A DNA stretch of 64,000 nt from Rusavskia elegans. Lineage: Eukaryota > Ascomycota > Lecanoromycetes > Teloschistales > Teloschistaceae. Shown in pieces: positions 45,816-57,524 of this stretch. The stretch spans positions 248,001 to 312,000 of the forward strand of contig SAUG01000020.1 of assembly GCA_011316305.1 (NCBI GenBank), written 5' to 3'. Under the pieces are notes generated by a model, which made no database searches, had not been told where the DNA came from, and worked only from the letters and a program-made list of their open reading frames with translations. The position numbers and the translations under genes were made by a program. The first letter of the stretch is position 1. Every line of letters begins with the position of its first letter.

Positions 45816-45840
45816 TGCGTGCGTGCGTGCGTGCGTGCGT
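45816..45840. repeat. GCGT microsatellite
   Basis: Six uninterrupted tetranucleotide units. Confidence 0.9.
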
Positions 45841-46199
45841 TTGATGAGGCGGGGTGGAATTACTTGTGATTATGTATTGTGATTATAGATTGTGGTGCAG
45901 CCTAAGCGAAGGGTTTGTAATGGTATGGTGCATGTGAGATTTGCACTTTGAAGGGCAGAGTGGAAATTTCCTGGATGCTATGAGCGACGATGGGTTCTGG
46001 ATGGAGTGCTAAGTGGTTTTTGTTAGAGCAGCACGAGAATGACTCGGTGGAATCTTGATTTCGTATTTGATGATACTACTACCGTCGTCCAATAGAGTCG
46101 ATGTGGCCGGAGACCTTTCCGCTTGCTGTATTATTGGGTCTTGACGGAATGATTTCCGCCTGAACAGCATCTGAATCTAAGACCCCAGCAGCGGAAGGG

Positions 46200-46575
46200 A
46201 TAGCAAGAAGGTTCCGATTTTCTCGCTCGGATGGTTTACGGAGGAGGTGCGATGCATGACAAAGAAAGGCCCGTAGATCTCGGAAGTAAGTATCTGCCAC
46301 CACAGCCAAAGCTTCAAGATCGATTGAGTTGCGAGAAAGTAAGAACGATCCGGTTTCCTCGCTCGGATCGTTTTTGGAGGAGGGAGGTCAAAACGGCGAT
46401 GCGAGAATAGTCCGAAGATCTCGGAAGAACGTATCTGCTACCGTGTACCAGAGACAGCCAAACCTTAAAGATCGAGCTAAACGACGACAAAAGTAAGAAC
46501 GTCCATCTTCTCTCGCTCGGATCGTTTGCAGAGGTCAAAACGGCGATGCAGGAAAAAGGCCCGAGAATCTCGAAT
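46200..46575. repeat. Three degenerate tandem copies of a unit of about 140-155 bp
   Basis: Copies start near 46200, 46338 and 46495. Each has a block containing CTCGCTCGGATCGTTT (or one change from it), and 35-60 bp later a block ending in GATCTCGGAA or a close variant (the third ends AATCTCGAAT). Copies two and three also share GAGGTCAAAACGGCGATGC. The third copy is truncated. Confidence 0.75.
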
Positions 46576-49341
46576 GCTTCTTGAGGTGTTCGTGTAACCA
46601 ATCAGTTCGTGATCAAACCTCAAGTATGGATCAAGCCGGAAATCTGTGCAGATGACAGGAGTCTTTGCCTGTACAACATATCGCCAAGACCTGCAACATT
46701 ATTCATCACGGATATGTGTTATTGCTGAAGCAAAATAAATCTGACAGGATCGAGCCAAACGGCAAAGCATGCGCAGCTCTAGGCAAAGGCCATGGATGAG
46801 ACATAGAATGTTGGGGTCCACATTTGCCTACCTTAACTTACTTACCTTGCTTCTTTTTCCCTGCATACGTACGCTCAACAACGCCTCTGCAACGTTACAA
46901 CAACCAACATTGAGCCGCAAAGTAAGGAAGAGGCACAGCGGCTCTTTCCTACACGGTAATGATCCACAGATCTTTGTGGGGCCTCGAATCTGGTAGATCA
47001 GCCGCACAAAAATGCGAAGCGACTGGTTGCGACAATGCACGTGAAATCCTCCTCTTCAGCGATGAAGCCGACACCCGAAAGAGCATTGACTTTTGAAAAG
47101 AACGATGATAGCAATTGCGGGACTTTGTAGACGACAAGGCTTACAGTGGGATGTATATGTGAAGAGTCTCCACAGGACGAGATTCAAGAAGTGCGTAGCG
47201 ATGAGAAAGGCGATTTTTGTAAGGATCCATCGGGCTCACTGGTTGAGACGCGAGCTCGGGCATCTCCATAGATGGAGTCTCTATCGTCAACGTCATCTGG
47301 CCAAGTCGCTGTCGAGTCATAGAGGCGCAAGTCATCCTGCCAGCCTTGAGCTTGGTCAATTCACCTGCCTTCATGGCTAGCCCCTTAGCTCTCACCTAAG
47401 GATACGACGTGCTCTCGTCATCGAGGGTAGTAACCGGATGCCTGAAATCCTTTGACGCTTCCCAGAGATTCTGTTGATCGAAAGTATCCAAATGGTTAGA
47501 GTAGATCGGAGGCTCCTGTTGCTAAACGTGGTCACAAGGTACGTGGGATTCGCCTTTCCTTGGAGATGATCCAATAATCCTTCGAATTCATGGTCAGGCC
47601 TCAGCTGTAGGCAATCTTGTCATGATTTCATGCACTGATCGACCGAATCATTGCCCAGCGACTCGGAGCCTTCGATGACTGACAGATCCTCGTGCTCAAC
47701 AAGATCACCCAAGCGAAGTTCTTTCCGACCACCCAACAAGTCCGCCTCAATAAAATGGTACGTTGAGAATCTTCCGAAAGATCGCCACGACTCACATCAC
47801 CCACGTGGGATGCCCTCGAGATATATCCGACGACACTGGATTCGCAGTATGTTCTATCGAGTGCATCCAAGCTTGCCGCTCTGGCGGTGAGAGTGAGCCG
47901 TGTCGGTATTAGACTTCAAGATGCGCCAGAACGAGAGCGGGCGACGCGCGAGAAAGGAGACAGCTAGATGCAGAGAGCGCTTGTTCCATGAACAGGCGCA
48001 TAGCATGAGGTGCAGCAGTACATGCTTCAAATGAGAGGCACGAAAAAAAGGAATGCAGCAGTGCAGCAGTGGAACCTGCATTTGCCAAACCGTTCTGCCG
48101 TACGGAGTAGGATTGCTGGATCCGGTTGCACCCAATTAACTCTCCTGGAAACGGCCGGGCTAATGCACCCCAACCGCTTTACCAGCCCTCGTGCATTCAT
48201 GCGGAAGATTGATTTCATGGTCGAGCGGCAGCCAAAACGACGAGAATAATTGTTTCTCCCTCCCGTGGTCAACCATCAGCACGATCGTTGATGCTCTCTC
48301 GAAGATCATCCTCCGCTCTTTTACTAGTAGCTTAGCCTTGAATGGTGTATAAGTGGTGACGGAAGGTGCAAGAGAGGCCAGGTGGTGAGAGGGCCGAAGC
48401 CAGACCAGATAGCATCATAGCGTCGAAAGAGCAGGGGACGATCGCTGCAAGCAAGCGTGTGTGTCAGAAAGGCGGACTCGATCAAGGGTCCGTCCGAGAT
48501 CTGGACGGGTTTCAACAGGCTGCCACGCCGTTGGCCGTCGGCATACTCCGTAGCTTCGGGCCAGTGGTGGCACCGATGACCGATGGATGTTTCCAACAGC
48601 TGATGCCGTCATGGTGAAGGCGGGGAAGAGGGTGATTGTTGTGGTGGGTCTGCAGAGGGAGATCTGAGTCGCGGTGGAAATTTCTCCGTGCAATGATCAG
48701 CAGACGATGGCGAGTGCATGACGGGTAAGATTGCAATCTCGAGGGACAGCGTATGGAATTGCTTGTCTCGCGCAATAATGTGCCGTCTGGGGTAAAAGGC
48801 AGTCGGATATTATTCTGGTGGATGAGATGCGCAGCAATGGACGACGGCCTGGTGGCAATAATATGATGGGGGCCCGTCCGGTTTATACCCAAGCAGGCAT
48901 GGAGACAGCTGAGTCCTGACAGCGCCATCGTGCCGTTCGAACCAAAGGCGGCAAAGGGCGTGGTGGATGGACGAAGGTGAAACGCGCACCTCCCAGCAGA
49001 GCACGATCTTCGCCTGTAACATCGCATATCAACCGAGTATGCTTATTATTCTTTTCTCATTCCCAGCGGCATGCACCCACCAGGCAAATTGCGCACAGCA
49101 CGGCGGCATTGGCATTGGCGTTGGCATTGGCATTGATGCCCTGCTCGGATGCTTTATGCGTACCTAGCGGCAGAGGGCGGTCCGAGATGGCTGCTGTCGA
49201 GGCTGTCGAGTGGAGTGGTGAGAGAGCGGAGAGGTCGGTCGGTCGTAGCCTCGTAGCCTTTTCGTCTCAATGCCGACTCGCTGATCTGCGGCGCGAGTGA
49301 GTGACTGTGGCCAATGGTCTAGTGCGGACTGGTGGGAGGAG

Positions 49342-49359
49342 AATAATAATAATAATAAC
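49342..49359. repeat. AAT microsatellite
   Basis: Six trinucleotide units in an intergenic region. Confidence 0.85.
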
Positions 49360-49760
49360 AAGGTAAGGTACACACGGCATAGTTGGTAGTCAGACTGTAC
49401 GGCGCAGAGCTGATGCAATATATGGCCGATGCCTCACCCTCGACTTGTTGTTGATCTTGCTGCTGCCTCTTGCTCTCCCTACCCCGTGCTCCTGTCTTGA
49501 CGGATCTTGGACACTGCTCTGCTCACCTCACTTCACTTGTTTATTCTCTTGTCCCTCTCACCTCTCAACGACAATACCCGAGCGATCCTCAGGTAGTCGT
49601 TGCAACCGAGCTGGAGCTTCCTCCCAGAACACCATATAGCGCTGCCAAAACAACTATATTCCTTGGACTCGTCATCTTCCCTACCAATTATTGAAGACTG
49701 CAAGCAGAGTATATGTCAAGATCACTCCTGTGGTGAACAACCCCCTCTTCACCAATCACC

Positions 49761-50894
49761 ATGCCTGTCTTCACTTGCCGTCAGCACAACATGTCCGACA
49801 CCCCGAGGACGAGCACAGATAGTTCCACTCAGGAACACATCTGGCTCGTCCAAGAAGATTTCGAAAAGCCCCAGAAGGCAATGGACTTCCCCTCTGCCAA
49901 CCTCAAGAGCAAGATGTCTCGCCACGACCTCCGCATCAGCCCCTACTCCAAGTCCGACCTCCACGAACGGTACATGTCCAGCGAGGAAGAGCCCTCACCC
50001 AGTCCAGACAGCAGCGATGCTGAGAGTACCGCTTCGGACGAGCTGAAGCACAAGTCCTCATCCCGTGTGCTCGCCCCTACCGAAGAAACCCCCCTCGATC
50101 TTTCATCCATTGAATCAGATACCACCACCGCAATTGCCGTAGCCATGCCCATTGTCGCCTATGGCCGCCCCAAACTCATCGACATCACCAACCTCGCTCC
50201 CATCCACAAGCGAAAGCGAACCATCAAGCAACCCGTCGGTCCCTCCACCACCATGGCAAAGCAAACTCTCACCCGCACAATCTCCACCCCAAGATTGACC
50301 GAGAACAAACCCTTCATCGCCAACGAAGCCGCCGAGATGGTCGTCCCTACTGAAAAAGTCTCCAGCATCGCCCATAAACAAGCCGCAATGGCAGCAGGCA
50401 GACGACTCAAAGAAGAGCGAATGCAACCTCTCTCCCGCACCCCATCATCCGCTCCCGAAAGCTGGCTCCCCGAAGAACATGAATCAGAAGAACACGACGA
50501 CCGCGAATACCATTTCCCCTCGGACACCGAACCCAACGACTACGGACCCTACAACCTCGAGCCCATCCAACCCTCCCCGCAACGTCCCGCCCATTTCCCA
50601 TCTCCGTCTAACAACCGCAGACGCAATAACAGCAACCCCTTCACCATCGTCACGCCCACCACTCTTGGCAAAGGATTCACCCGCACATGGAGTATCGCCA
50701 AAAAGGGCGTCCATCATGGGCCTTTCTCCGCCACATCTTCCTCTTCTTCCTCCTCGAAGTCGGGCGGGTCACAGCACACGTACCACCCGATGGAGAGGCA
50801 GATCACGAAGAAGCCGAAGATGATTGCGCGAGGGGCGAACGAGAGGGAAGAAGCGTTTACCTTACCGCCTTGTCCGCTCGAGGGCACTGCTTAA
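49761..50894 (+). CDS. Disordered, probably nuclear protein of unknown function
   Basis: 377 residues, single exon. Ser/Pro/Glu-rich and largely disordered. A basic patch HKRKRTIKQP near residue 153 is a good nuclear localisation signal. Short conserved-looking blocks are HDLRISPYSKSDLHERYMSS, AYGRPKLIDITNLAP and AAMAAGRRLKEERMQPLSRT. A polyserine run lies near residue 329. A second in-frame ATG at residue 11 (MSDTPRTSTDSST) may be the real start. No enzymatic domain or membrane helix. A long pyrimidine-rich leader precedes it, often seen before well-expressed fungal genes. Confidence 0.8.
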   Translation: MPVFTCRQHNMSDTPRTSTDSSTQEHIWLVQEDFEKPQKAMDFPSANLKSKMSRHDLRISPYSKSDLHERYMSSEEEPSPSPDSSDAESTASDELKHKSSSRVLAPTEETPLDLSSIESDTTTAIAVAMPIVAYGRPKLIDITNLAPIHKRKRTIKQPVGPSTTMAKQTLTRTISTPRLTENKPFIANEAAEMVVPTEKVSSIAHKQAAMAAGRRLKEERMQPLSRTPSSAPESWLPEEHESEEHDDREYHFPSDTEPNDYGPYNLEPIQPSPQRPAHFPSPSNNRRRNNSNPFTIVTPTTLGKGFTRTWSIAKKGVHHGPFSATSSSSSSSKSGGSQHTYHPMERQITKKPKMIARGANEREEAFTLPPCPLEGTA

Positions 50895-51568
50895 ACGAAG
50901 GCAGGGGATATTCTTCCCTCAAAAGACAGACTGACATTGTATTTTCGATTTCCCATTTTGGCTGGATATGGCAGAACATTTGGAGGATCGGAACGACGGC
51001 GATGGATTCGTCGAACGAAACTGGAACGAATTGTGTCCCCACACACACACACTCACTCACTCACTAATGGTTTTCTTCTTTTCAAGATACCCCCTTGCCT
51101 CTTTTTTTTCCTGTATTGAACAGCGAGCCCACTTTCTTTTCGGGGGGTTTTATGAGAAGATGACGATGATACCCACGTACCTACCACTGACGTTCTTTGT
51201 GGGTAATTTCTAAAAGGATATTCGGGATGGGTTGATAGGACACATTTTTTAATGTGATGATAGATATGGATGACATATCATTTTGCCTTTTTATTGTGCT
51301 GTGATTTATGACTTGTGAGTTGTTTGATGCCTATATGTCTTAACAACGCTCATATGTTGGTGGGCGATCAAACAGATAGTGGGCTAGGTAACTTGCTAGC
51401 TCGAACTCAATCCGAATATCAGAGATCTCGATCCTCAACAGCACCCATGTTTGGACGGGGTCGCTCAAGTCAAAAAAATCAGTGTTGATCATGTAGGAGT
51501 GGTACAACGGCAAAGATTTCAATCGATATTATTTCCACGTCCACTATCCAACCTCCCTTGCCAGAAAG
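50895..51568. other. Intergenic region between convergent genes
   Basis: Holds an AC/ACTC simple repeat at 51041-51066 and T-rich 3' flanks; no supported gene. Confidence 0.5.
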
Positions 51569-53506
51569 TCACCTACTAGGGCCTTTCTCCATCTTCCTCC
51601 ACTCCCCCGTACTCTCCCACACCCCGGCCTTCGTAAAGTCCGCCGTGCTACTCCCACGCATATACGCGAAACGGAAGTACTCTTTCTCGTCGTCAGTCCT
51701 ATAAAAGGTGTGTTCTGGTTCCCCCTCGCCGTGATACCAGCGATGTCTCTCCACGTCGTTGACAAGCACACTGATGCCATCGAATCCATTCGCGAACGGT
51801 GGGAGCGTCCAACTGAATGTGATGTTCGATGCTGTACTAGCTACCGCCGTGATATTCGGCAAAAGCGAATTCAGCGGCCCATCGCCTCTTAGAGCGGCTG
51901 TGGTTTGGAGGATGCTATCAAACCCCCATCGTGCCGTCCCGTTGATGAAGAGACCCACAAGGATGCCTTGATACAGCAGACTCGGCCGTGTCTGCAACCT
52001 CGTTCCTGGCAGCAACAGTAAAGCGAGAAAATAATGATGGATCCGGAGATTCAGACTCGGTACGATTACGCAGACGATAAGGAAGGAGATGAAGATGGCG
52101 TAGATACCTAGGTATTTTGGCAGACGACCCTCGAGCCGGAGATAATATATCTGCCCGAGCGCGATGGACAGGAGAAGGACCACGACGATGACGAGAGCTA
52201 ATCGCGCTCCGGGTTGAGCTGCGAGGTCCGAAGGCGTGAGACGCTGGATTGGGATGAAGTCAAAGGTGTAGTTATTTAGGGAACCCACCCAAGCCCCACC
52301 GAGCCAGAGGATTGTCCGCTCGAAATAGGCGTGGAGGTCTCGCTGCTGGGGTTTGACTGTGTAGCGGTAAAACACCGCTGCGACGAAAGCGGCAGGGAGG
52401 AAGCGGCCGATGATGAGGGATGACAGGGAGGCGTAGTCGCTGTCTGTGCGAGGCGGGTCGGACACAAGACCGACGTGGAAGAAGAGGAGGGTAAAGACGG
52501 TAGGGAAGAAAACAGCGGTAGAGGCGGTACAGAGAGAGAGGATCGTAGTGAAGACGACGGTCACGGCGAGGAGAGGCCAGCGGAGGTCTCTGATGCAGTC
52601 CGAGGATAGACCAGAGACGAAGCTGAAGGATTTAGGGAACGAGGCGTCGAAGGAGATGCTTTTGATGCCGTTTCGAAAGGTGCTGGTGAAATTGGTATGG
52701 GTGCCTGCAAGCTTGACAACACCGCAGCCACCTTTCTGGTTGCTGACGACGCCGGCGTGGATGGCTGCTTGGCAAACAAATGAATCGCCGCGGTAGATGT
52801 AGTCGGAAATGCTTTGAGCTGGTTCCTCTTCAGCGGGGCCACCAATTACGAAGGGTTTGTAGTTGATCTCTTGTGTTCCTACCGCGTGCGGAGTGAGAAC
52901 ATGGACGGCTTTACAGTTGGCAGGACACCTGAATGCGAGGTTGGCATTGTCGAATGGACGACATCGGTTGCCGTTTAGGCCACAGCTGTTTCCGCTTGAC
53001 CAGTAGCTTGCACCACACCATATCGGTTGGGGTCTGCCATAGCCTTTAATGTTCCCAGCAGAGGCTGAACGACGAAGGACCAGAGAGAAGGTCAAGAGCC
53101 AGCAGAAGAGGAAGAATGCTAGAAGTGCCGCCTTGTGGATGGGCCTAGGAAAATATCTGGCGAGCGATTTGACCGGCGCTTCTTGAACGGTGGGAAAGAA
53201 GGGGGTTATTTTCTGCATCTGAGGGGGATCGGGCCCCGCCGTCCAACGGGCGACGGCTCTTGCAAAGTGTCGAACGGGGTAGGGAACCCATTTCCAATGG
53301 AAGGACTTGGAGGACTCGCGCAGCCACACGGGAATTGGGCCATCAGGATGATGACTATCTTCGAGATCGGTCGAGCCGGCTCTGGAGCGAACTTGAAGAG
53401 TTGAACTGGTGCTTGTTGAGGCTTCGGGTCCTCCGTCTAGCTCCCAGCGCGAGAGGTCGCCATGGCCCGTATTGCTTTCAGGATGATTGCGTTCGGAGGT
53501 TTCCAT
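51569..53506 (-). CDS. LCCL-domain polytopic membrane protein
   Basis: 645 residues, single exon. A hydrophilic N-terminus (1-125) leads to a first helix, KAALLAFFLFCWLLTFSLVL, then an extracellular Cys-rich region starting YGRPQPIWCGASYWSSGNSC, and an LCCL domain around FRCPANCKAVHVLT through YRGDSFVCQAAIHAGVVSNQ and GGCGVVKLAG. After it come about eight hydrophobic helices (WPLLAVTVVFTTILSL; LALVIVVVLLLSIALG; FLALLLLPGTRL and others) and a C-terminal soluble portion. This layout is the standard fungal LCCL protein; the function is unknown, with roles proposed at the cell surface. Size and domain order are complete. Confidence 0.93.
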   Translation of the reverse strand: METSERNHPESNTGHGDLSRWELDGGPEASTSTSSTLQVRSRAGSTDLEDSHHPDGPIPVWLRESSKSFHWKWVPYPVRHFARAVARWTAGPDPPQMQKITPFFPTVQEAPVKSLARYFPRPIHKAALLAFFLFCWLLTFSLVLRRSASAGNIKGYGRPQPIWCGASYWSSGNSCGLNGNRCRPFDNANLAFRCPANCKAVHVLTPHAVGTQEINYKPFVIGGPAEEEPAQSISDYIYRGDSFVCQAAIHAGVVSNQKGGCGVVKLAGTHTNFTSTFRNGIKSISFDASFPKSFSFVSGLSSDCIRDLRWPLLAVTVVFTTILSLCTASTAVFFPTVFTLLFFHVGLVSDPPRTDSDYASLSSLIIGRFLPAAFVAAVFYRYTVKPQQRDLHAYFERTILWLGGAWVGSLNNYTFDFIPIQRLTPSDLAAQPGARLALVIVVVLLLSIALGQIYYLRLEGRLPKYLGIYAIFISFLIVCVIVPSLNLRIHHYFLALLLLPGTRLQTRPSLLYQGILVGLFINGTARWGFDSILQTTAALRGDGPLNSLLPNITAVASTASNITFSWTLPPFANGFDGISVLVNDVERHRWYHGEGEPEHTFYRTDDEKEYFRFAYMRGSSTADFTKAGVWESTGEWRKMEKGPSR

Positions 53507-54056
53507 GTTTGCATGCGAGGGTTTGGGCTTAGGCGGTCGGCTTAAGGTTTTGAATGAGTGTATAGATGTTAGGGCACATCGCGGCGTGTATGCGACATAG
53601 CGTTCCTCTATACCAGCAGGACTAAGAGCTTCATGATGGAAGGGCTCAAGAAAGAGAAAAGAAGTCGATGCGATCCGGCGGTCAACCGTAGAAGCATCAA
53701 ATGGTGCTCTAGACAGCCTCGAGCTGCTGAGTAAGCGAGCGTGCTAGCTTACTTACGAAGGCCGTCTCGGTCCGAGACAGCTCCGCTCTTATGTCTTATC
53801 TTGTCACGTGATGTGAGTCCTTGGCGGCACCTGGTGGCCAATCGTTGAAAGCTTATTAGAGGTAGTACCTTTAGATTTGGTTATGTACGGAGAATCCATA
53901 GGGGTTGGTGCACTTAAAGGCACTCACGAAGATGCTTGGTAATCACGAAGAAGGCGGCGGCCTGATAAGCTACCCGAGTGTAACAATGAGCTATCTTGTG
54001 CTGTTTCTTGATGCTGTCAACCCGTTGAGCCACGCGGTAGACCAGCTCGTGTCCAC
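53507..54056. other. Divergent intergenic region (LCCL gene / aminotransferase)
   Basis: Shared promoter region. A TCACGTGA palindrome at about 53804-53811 is a candidate bHLH-type binding site. Confidence 0.5.
53804..53811. promoter_or_regulatory. TCACGTGA E-box palindrome
   Basis: Perfect 8-bp palindrome with a CACGTG core, 245 bp upstream of the aminotransferase ATG and about 300 bp from the LCCL start. In fungi this core is bound by bHLH factors of the Cbf1 or SREBP type; assignment here is by motif only. Confidence 0.4.
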
Positions 54057-55858
54057 ATGGCTTTTACCAGGGAAATACCAAAACCGTTGGATCTGTCCCA
54101 CCACTATTCACGAGTAACCAAGAACAGGGATTCCAGCGCGGTCAAGGACTTTTACAAATACTTCGGAATTCCCAACATTGGCAACCTAGCTGGAGGTCCG
54201 TTGTTCTGTCCATCACATATGTCTTTACCTGCTGACATTCCCCCACAGGTCTGCCCAACAACAATTACTTCCCATTCGATACCCTCGAAGGCGCCGCTGC
54301 CCTCCCGGACCGGTTCAAGCCGACCCCGAACAAGCCCGTTGACCCTCCACCCGAAGGTCGTAAGAGTGTTATTTCAAGGAGCACTGATGACCTCACATCA
54401 TCCCAGGTCCTTGTTCCCAAGACATCGACAAGTGCCGACCTGCTTCGGAAGATCGATCTCAAGTCGGCCCTACAATATGGCACCGCCCAAGGATACCCGC
54501 CATTGTACTCGTATCTGCGGCAGTTCACAAGAGAGAACATGCATCCCAACGTGCCGTATGCCGACGGGCCGGAAATTATTTTGACTTGTGGCTCAACGGA
54601 CGGATTCAGCAAGGCCATCGAAGCTTTGAGTAACGTTTGGACTGAAGGACATGACCCGATTGATGAACGAGAGGGTATATTTGTCGAAGAGTTCTGTTAC
54701 ATGAATGCCATCCAAGCTGTCAGACCACGAGGGCTCAACATTGTCCCCATCACCATCGACAATGAGGGCATGAAGGCTTCCGGGGAGGGCGGCCTCCAGC
54801 ATGTGCTTGAGAATTGGGACGAGAGTAGGGGGAAAAGGCCGTATTTGATGTATACTGTGACAATTGGTCAGAATCCGACTTCGGGCACATTGAGCGTCCA
54901 ACGAAGAGAAGAGATATACGCAGTTTGTTCCAAATATGACGTGATCATCATAGAGGATGACCCCTATTGGTACTTACAATACCCTTCCGCCAGCGACTCC
55001 TCAATGGCCGCCGGAGCTCAGTCAATCTTGAAGACCAATCAGCCTGGCGAGCATCCCCGCAACAAACCAAAGTCGTCGGGATATCCGTTCCTTGATTCTC
55101 TTGTGCCTTCGTACCTTTCGGTCGATACAGACGGCCGTGTCGTGCGCCTAGACACTTTCTCCAAGACTGTCGCTCCTGGCTGCCGCCTTGGTTGGGCCAC
55201 CGCGCAGCCAGCTATATGCGAAAGGCTGCTGCGGATCACGGAGACTTCAACACAACAACCATCTGGATTCGTTCAGTCCATGATTGCAGAGATGATCATG
55301 GGTCCTCATGACCCCAATGGTCGAGGTGGAGGCAAGGCCGATGCAGGCTGGAAGACAGACGGCTGGGTCCGCTGGCTAGAAGGACTTCGGGGCAACTATG
55401 AGCGCCGGATGCAGACCATGTGCGGCATCTTTGAAGCAGGGAAGCAGCTGGTCAAGACTGGAAGGCGTCAGAGTATGAATGAAGACTGGAGTGTGATTGA
55501 CACTGTACCCATGTTCGACTTCGTTTGGCCCCTCGGCGGAATGTTCGTATGGGTGAAGTTGAATCTCGAAAGCCACCCGCTTTGGAAGAAGACGAGCCAC
55601 GAGAAGCTCAGTCGTGCACTATGGATTCACCTGACGACCCCCCGATACCTGGTGCTTGTTGCCCCTGGTTCTCTGTTTGCGCCGACGGAGAAGATTCGAG
55701 AGGAGAAGTCATACTCGTACTTCAGGATCTGCTTCGCGGCAGTCGATGAAGCGGACGTTGCTCCAGTAAGCCACCGCTTCGTCGAGGGGTGCAAAAGCTT
55801 CTGGGCGAAGAAGAAACTTGACGACATTGATGATGACATGGAAGAAGAGATAGAGTAG
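54057..55858 (+). CDS. ARO8: Aro8-like aromatic amino acid / 2-aminoadipate aminotransferase
   Basis: PLP-dependent class I/II (fold type I) aminotransferase, acting in aromatic amino acid turnover and lysine synthesis. Exons 54057-54195 and 54249-55858 join across a 53-nt intron: NLAG then GLPNNNYFPFDTLEGAA, the typical start of the fold. 582 residues. Seen in order: the LQYGTAQGYPPLYSYLRQF substrate-entry region, TIGQNPTSGTLSVQRR, IIIEDDPYWYLQYPS (PLP-ring Asp and Tyr) and the Schiff-base Lys in DTFSKTVAPGCRLGW at about residue 352. A Gly-rich insert near residue 395 (DPNGRGGGKADAGWK) is usual in the fungal family. Which of the several ascomycete Aro8 paralogues it is cannot be fixed here. 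Confidence 0.9.
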
Positions 55859-56416
55859 CGTTTGTTGGCAATGCAAGTGTGCTAGAGATGTCGAATTTGT
55901 GCACTGGTGATATATGTGGTCATGCTTGAGGGTTGGAGACATTATTAAAGAAAAAGCTGGGAAACCCATGCGACGAATACATGTGCATACGTACATATCT
56001 AGCTGCTTGTTCCAGTCCGCTTCCTGCCAAGCATCTGTTTCATGCAACGTCGGACGTGTTCGGTCTCAATAGCCTCAAACGTAAAATTGGTAGCCTCGAC
56101 ATACAATCAAGCAGGACCGTAGTCTAAGGCCTCGCCCCAAGACCCGAATCCACATTCCCTCGCACCTGCGTCCCGTCGTCATGTCAAAATTCAACGGCAA
56201 TGAGGTGGGTACAACAGCCGGTACCTCGATGAGGGATATCGCTCTATCGACTGCCCAGATGTAACTATACAGCTGTTACATTTTATGAAAGCGTATGTTG
56301 TACGGACTAATCGCTGTGGTAGTGATTGAATGGTGTCAAGCGTGTGTTAACAAAGTGGTTGTTCGCCTTGAACTGCGATAGAACCGCTGACACAACGAGC
56401 GGGGTCAAGTAAAGTC
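55859..56416. other. Intergenic, no supported gene
   Basis: 3' flank of the aminotransferase gene and promoter of the YIH1 gene. Confidence 0.4.
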
Positions 56417-57241
56417 ATGATCGAAGACACCGAAAACGAAAATGAGGTCATCAATTCCATATACGGTGAGAATACTTTGAAGAAAGTCGCGGATGTAGCG
56501 CCAGAATCATACCTTTTGGCGATACCTCAGAAAGGCGTCACACTTCGCCTGGCGATTCCCAGCCAATACCCAAATGTTGGCCTGCAGATAACAGCAGTAG
56601 ACAGCGTGAGGTCTACAACCAGAAAAGGATACGGTACTCGTGTCCTAGAAATCGCCAGGGAAGTCTTGCAAGAAATCTTTACGCCCGGCCAAGTCTGCAT
56701 TTTCGACCTGCTACAGGACCTTGAGCAAAGATTGGATCAAGAGTTTACCACAGATGATGCGGAAGACAAAGACTCTCCTCAAAGAGATTTATCCGATGAA
56801 GCTCACGCTCCTGTTGAGACCACACCTCCACCACAATGGAACCTCTCGACGACGGTGACCGAGAAAAAATCCATCTTCCTCGCTCGAGCATGTGCCATCC
56901 ATTCCACCTCGGAAGCGCAAGCCGCTATAACACATCTCCTATGCACAGACAAGCGTGCCAGCAAAGCCACTCATAACATCCACGCCTACAGGATCCGGAC
57001 TCTCGTGGACGGCCATGAGGTCATATATCAAGACTGTGATGACGATGGGGAAGACGCTGCTGGTGGGCGTCTACTCAAACTACTGCAGATTATGGACGTC
57101 CGAAATGTACTGGTGGTGGTGAGCCGATGGTATGGCGGAGTGAAGCTGGGTCCGGCGAGATTTGGAATTATCAATGCTGTGGCACGGGATGCGATTGTTG
57201 CTGCTGCGGGGTTTGCAAAGGATTCGCAGGCTCATCGTTGA
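56417..57241 (+). CDS. YIH1: Yih1/IMPACT homologue (RWD + UPF0029)
   Basis: Negative regulator of the Gcn2 kinase: binds Gcn1 and so limits eIF2-alpha phosphorylation during amino acid shortage. 274 residues. The N-terminal RWD domain starts ENENEVINSIYGENTL (the family's INSIYG signature) with LRLAIPSQYPNVGLQI (YPN..P-type motif). An acidic linker (about 112-140) joins the ancient UPF0029/IMPACT domain: KSIFLARACAIHSTSEAQAA, then HNIHAYRI, DCDDDGEDAAGGRLLKLL and VVVSRWYGGVKLGPARFGII. Domain order and length match the yeast protein. Single exon. Confidence 0.94.
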   Translation: MIEDTENENEVINSIYGENTLKKVADVAPESYLLAIPQKGVTLRLAIPSQYPNVGLQITAVDSVRSTTRKGYGTRVLEIAREVLQEIFTPGQVCIFDLLQDLEQRLDQEFTTDDAEDKDSPQRDLSDEAHAPVETTPPPQWNLSTTVTEKKSIFLARACAIHSTSEAQAAITHLLCTDKRASKATHNIHAYRIRTLVDGHEVIYQDCDDDGEDAAGGRLLKLLQIMDVRNVLVVVSRWYGGVKLGPARFGIINAVARDAIVAAAGFAKDSQAHR

Positions 57242-57524
57242 CTGGATTGATGAGCTGATAGCGTACGCCACCACGTACGAGGAACTTGACGAGGTCGGGA
57301 TCTCACGACACAACCCAGCGTTAAAGTCATAGCACGAGGTAAATTGTCACCGCTACTGGTTCCGGCTCGATTGGCAATGCCCCCTTCCCAGTCGAGTTGG
57401 AGATACCTCACACAATATGATTTTGGAAGAAAACCTAAAGTGGGTTCGTGTGAGACGAATTTCGTCATCTATCCCTCCATCGAATAATCATTGCAAACCG
57501 CTTGCTGTGGCTTCTTTCCAGTAA

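Larger units (their letters stand above)
44678..49760. other. 5-kb gene-free region
   Basis: No convincing coding sequence on either strand. Visible structure: a strong plus-strand pyrimidine tract at about 45230-45620, a GCGT microsatellite (45816-45840), a degenerate three-copy repeat (46200-46575), a GGCATT-type minisatellite (about 49104-49138) and an AAT microsatellite (49342-49359). The last 300 bp are CT-rich and serve the gene at 49761. Noncoding transcripts are possible but not shown. Confidence 0.5.

Noticed and set aside
48512..49300. Overlapping open frames on both strands in the gene-free region
   Set aside because: His/Arg/Ser-rich chance frames with repeats (GGCATT) and no motif.
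51710..53404. Several plus-strand frames inside the LCCL gene
   Set aside because: Shadows of the minus-strand LCCL coding sequence.
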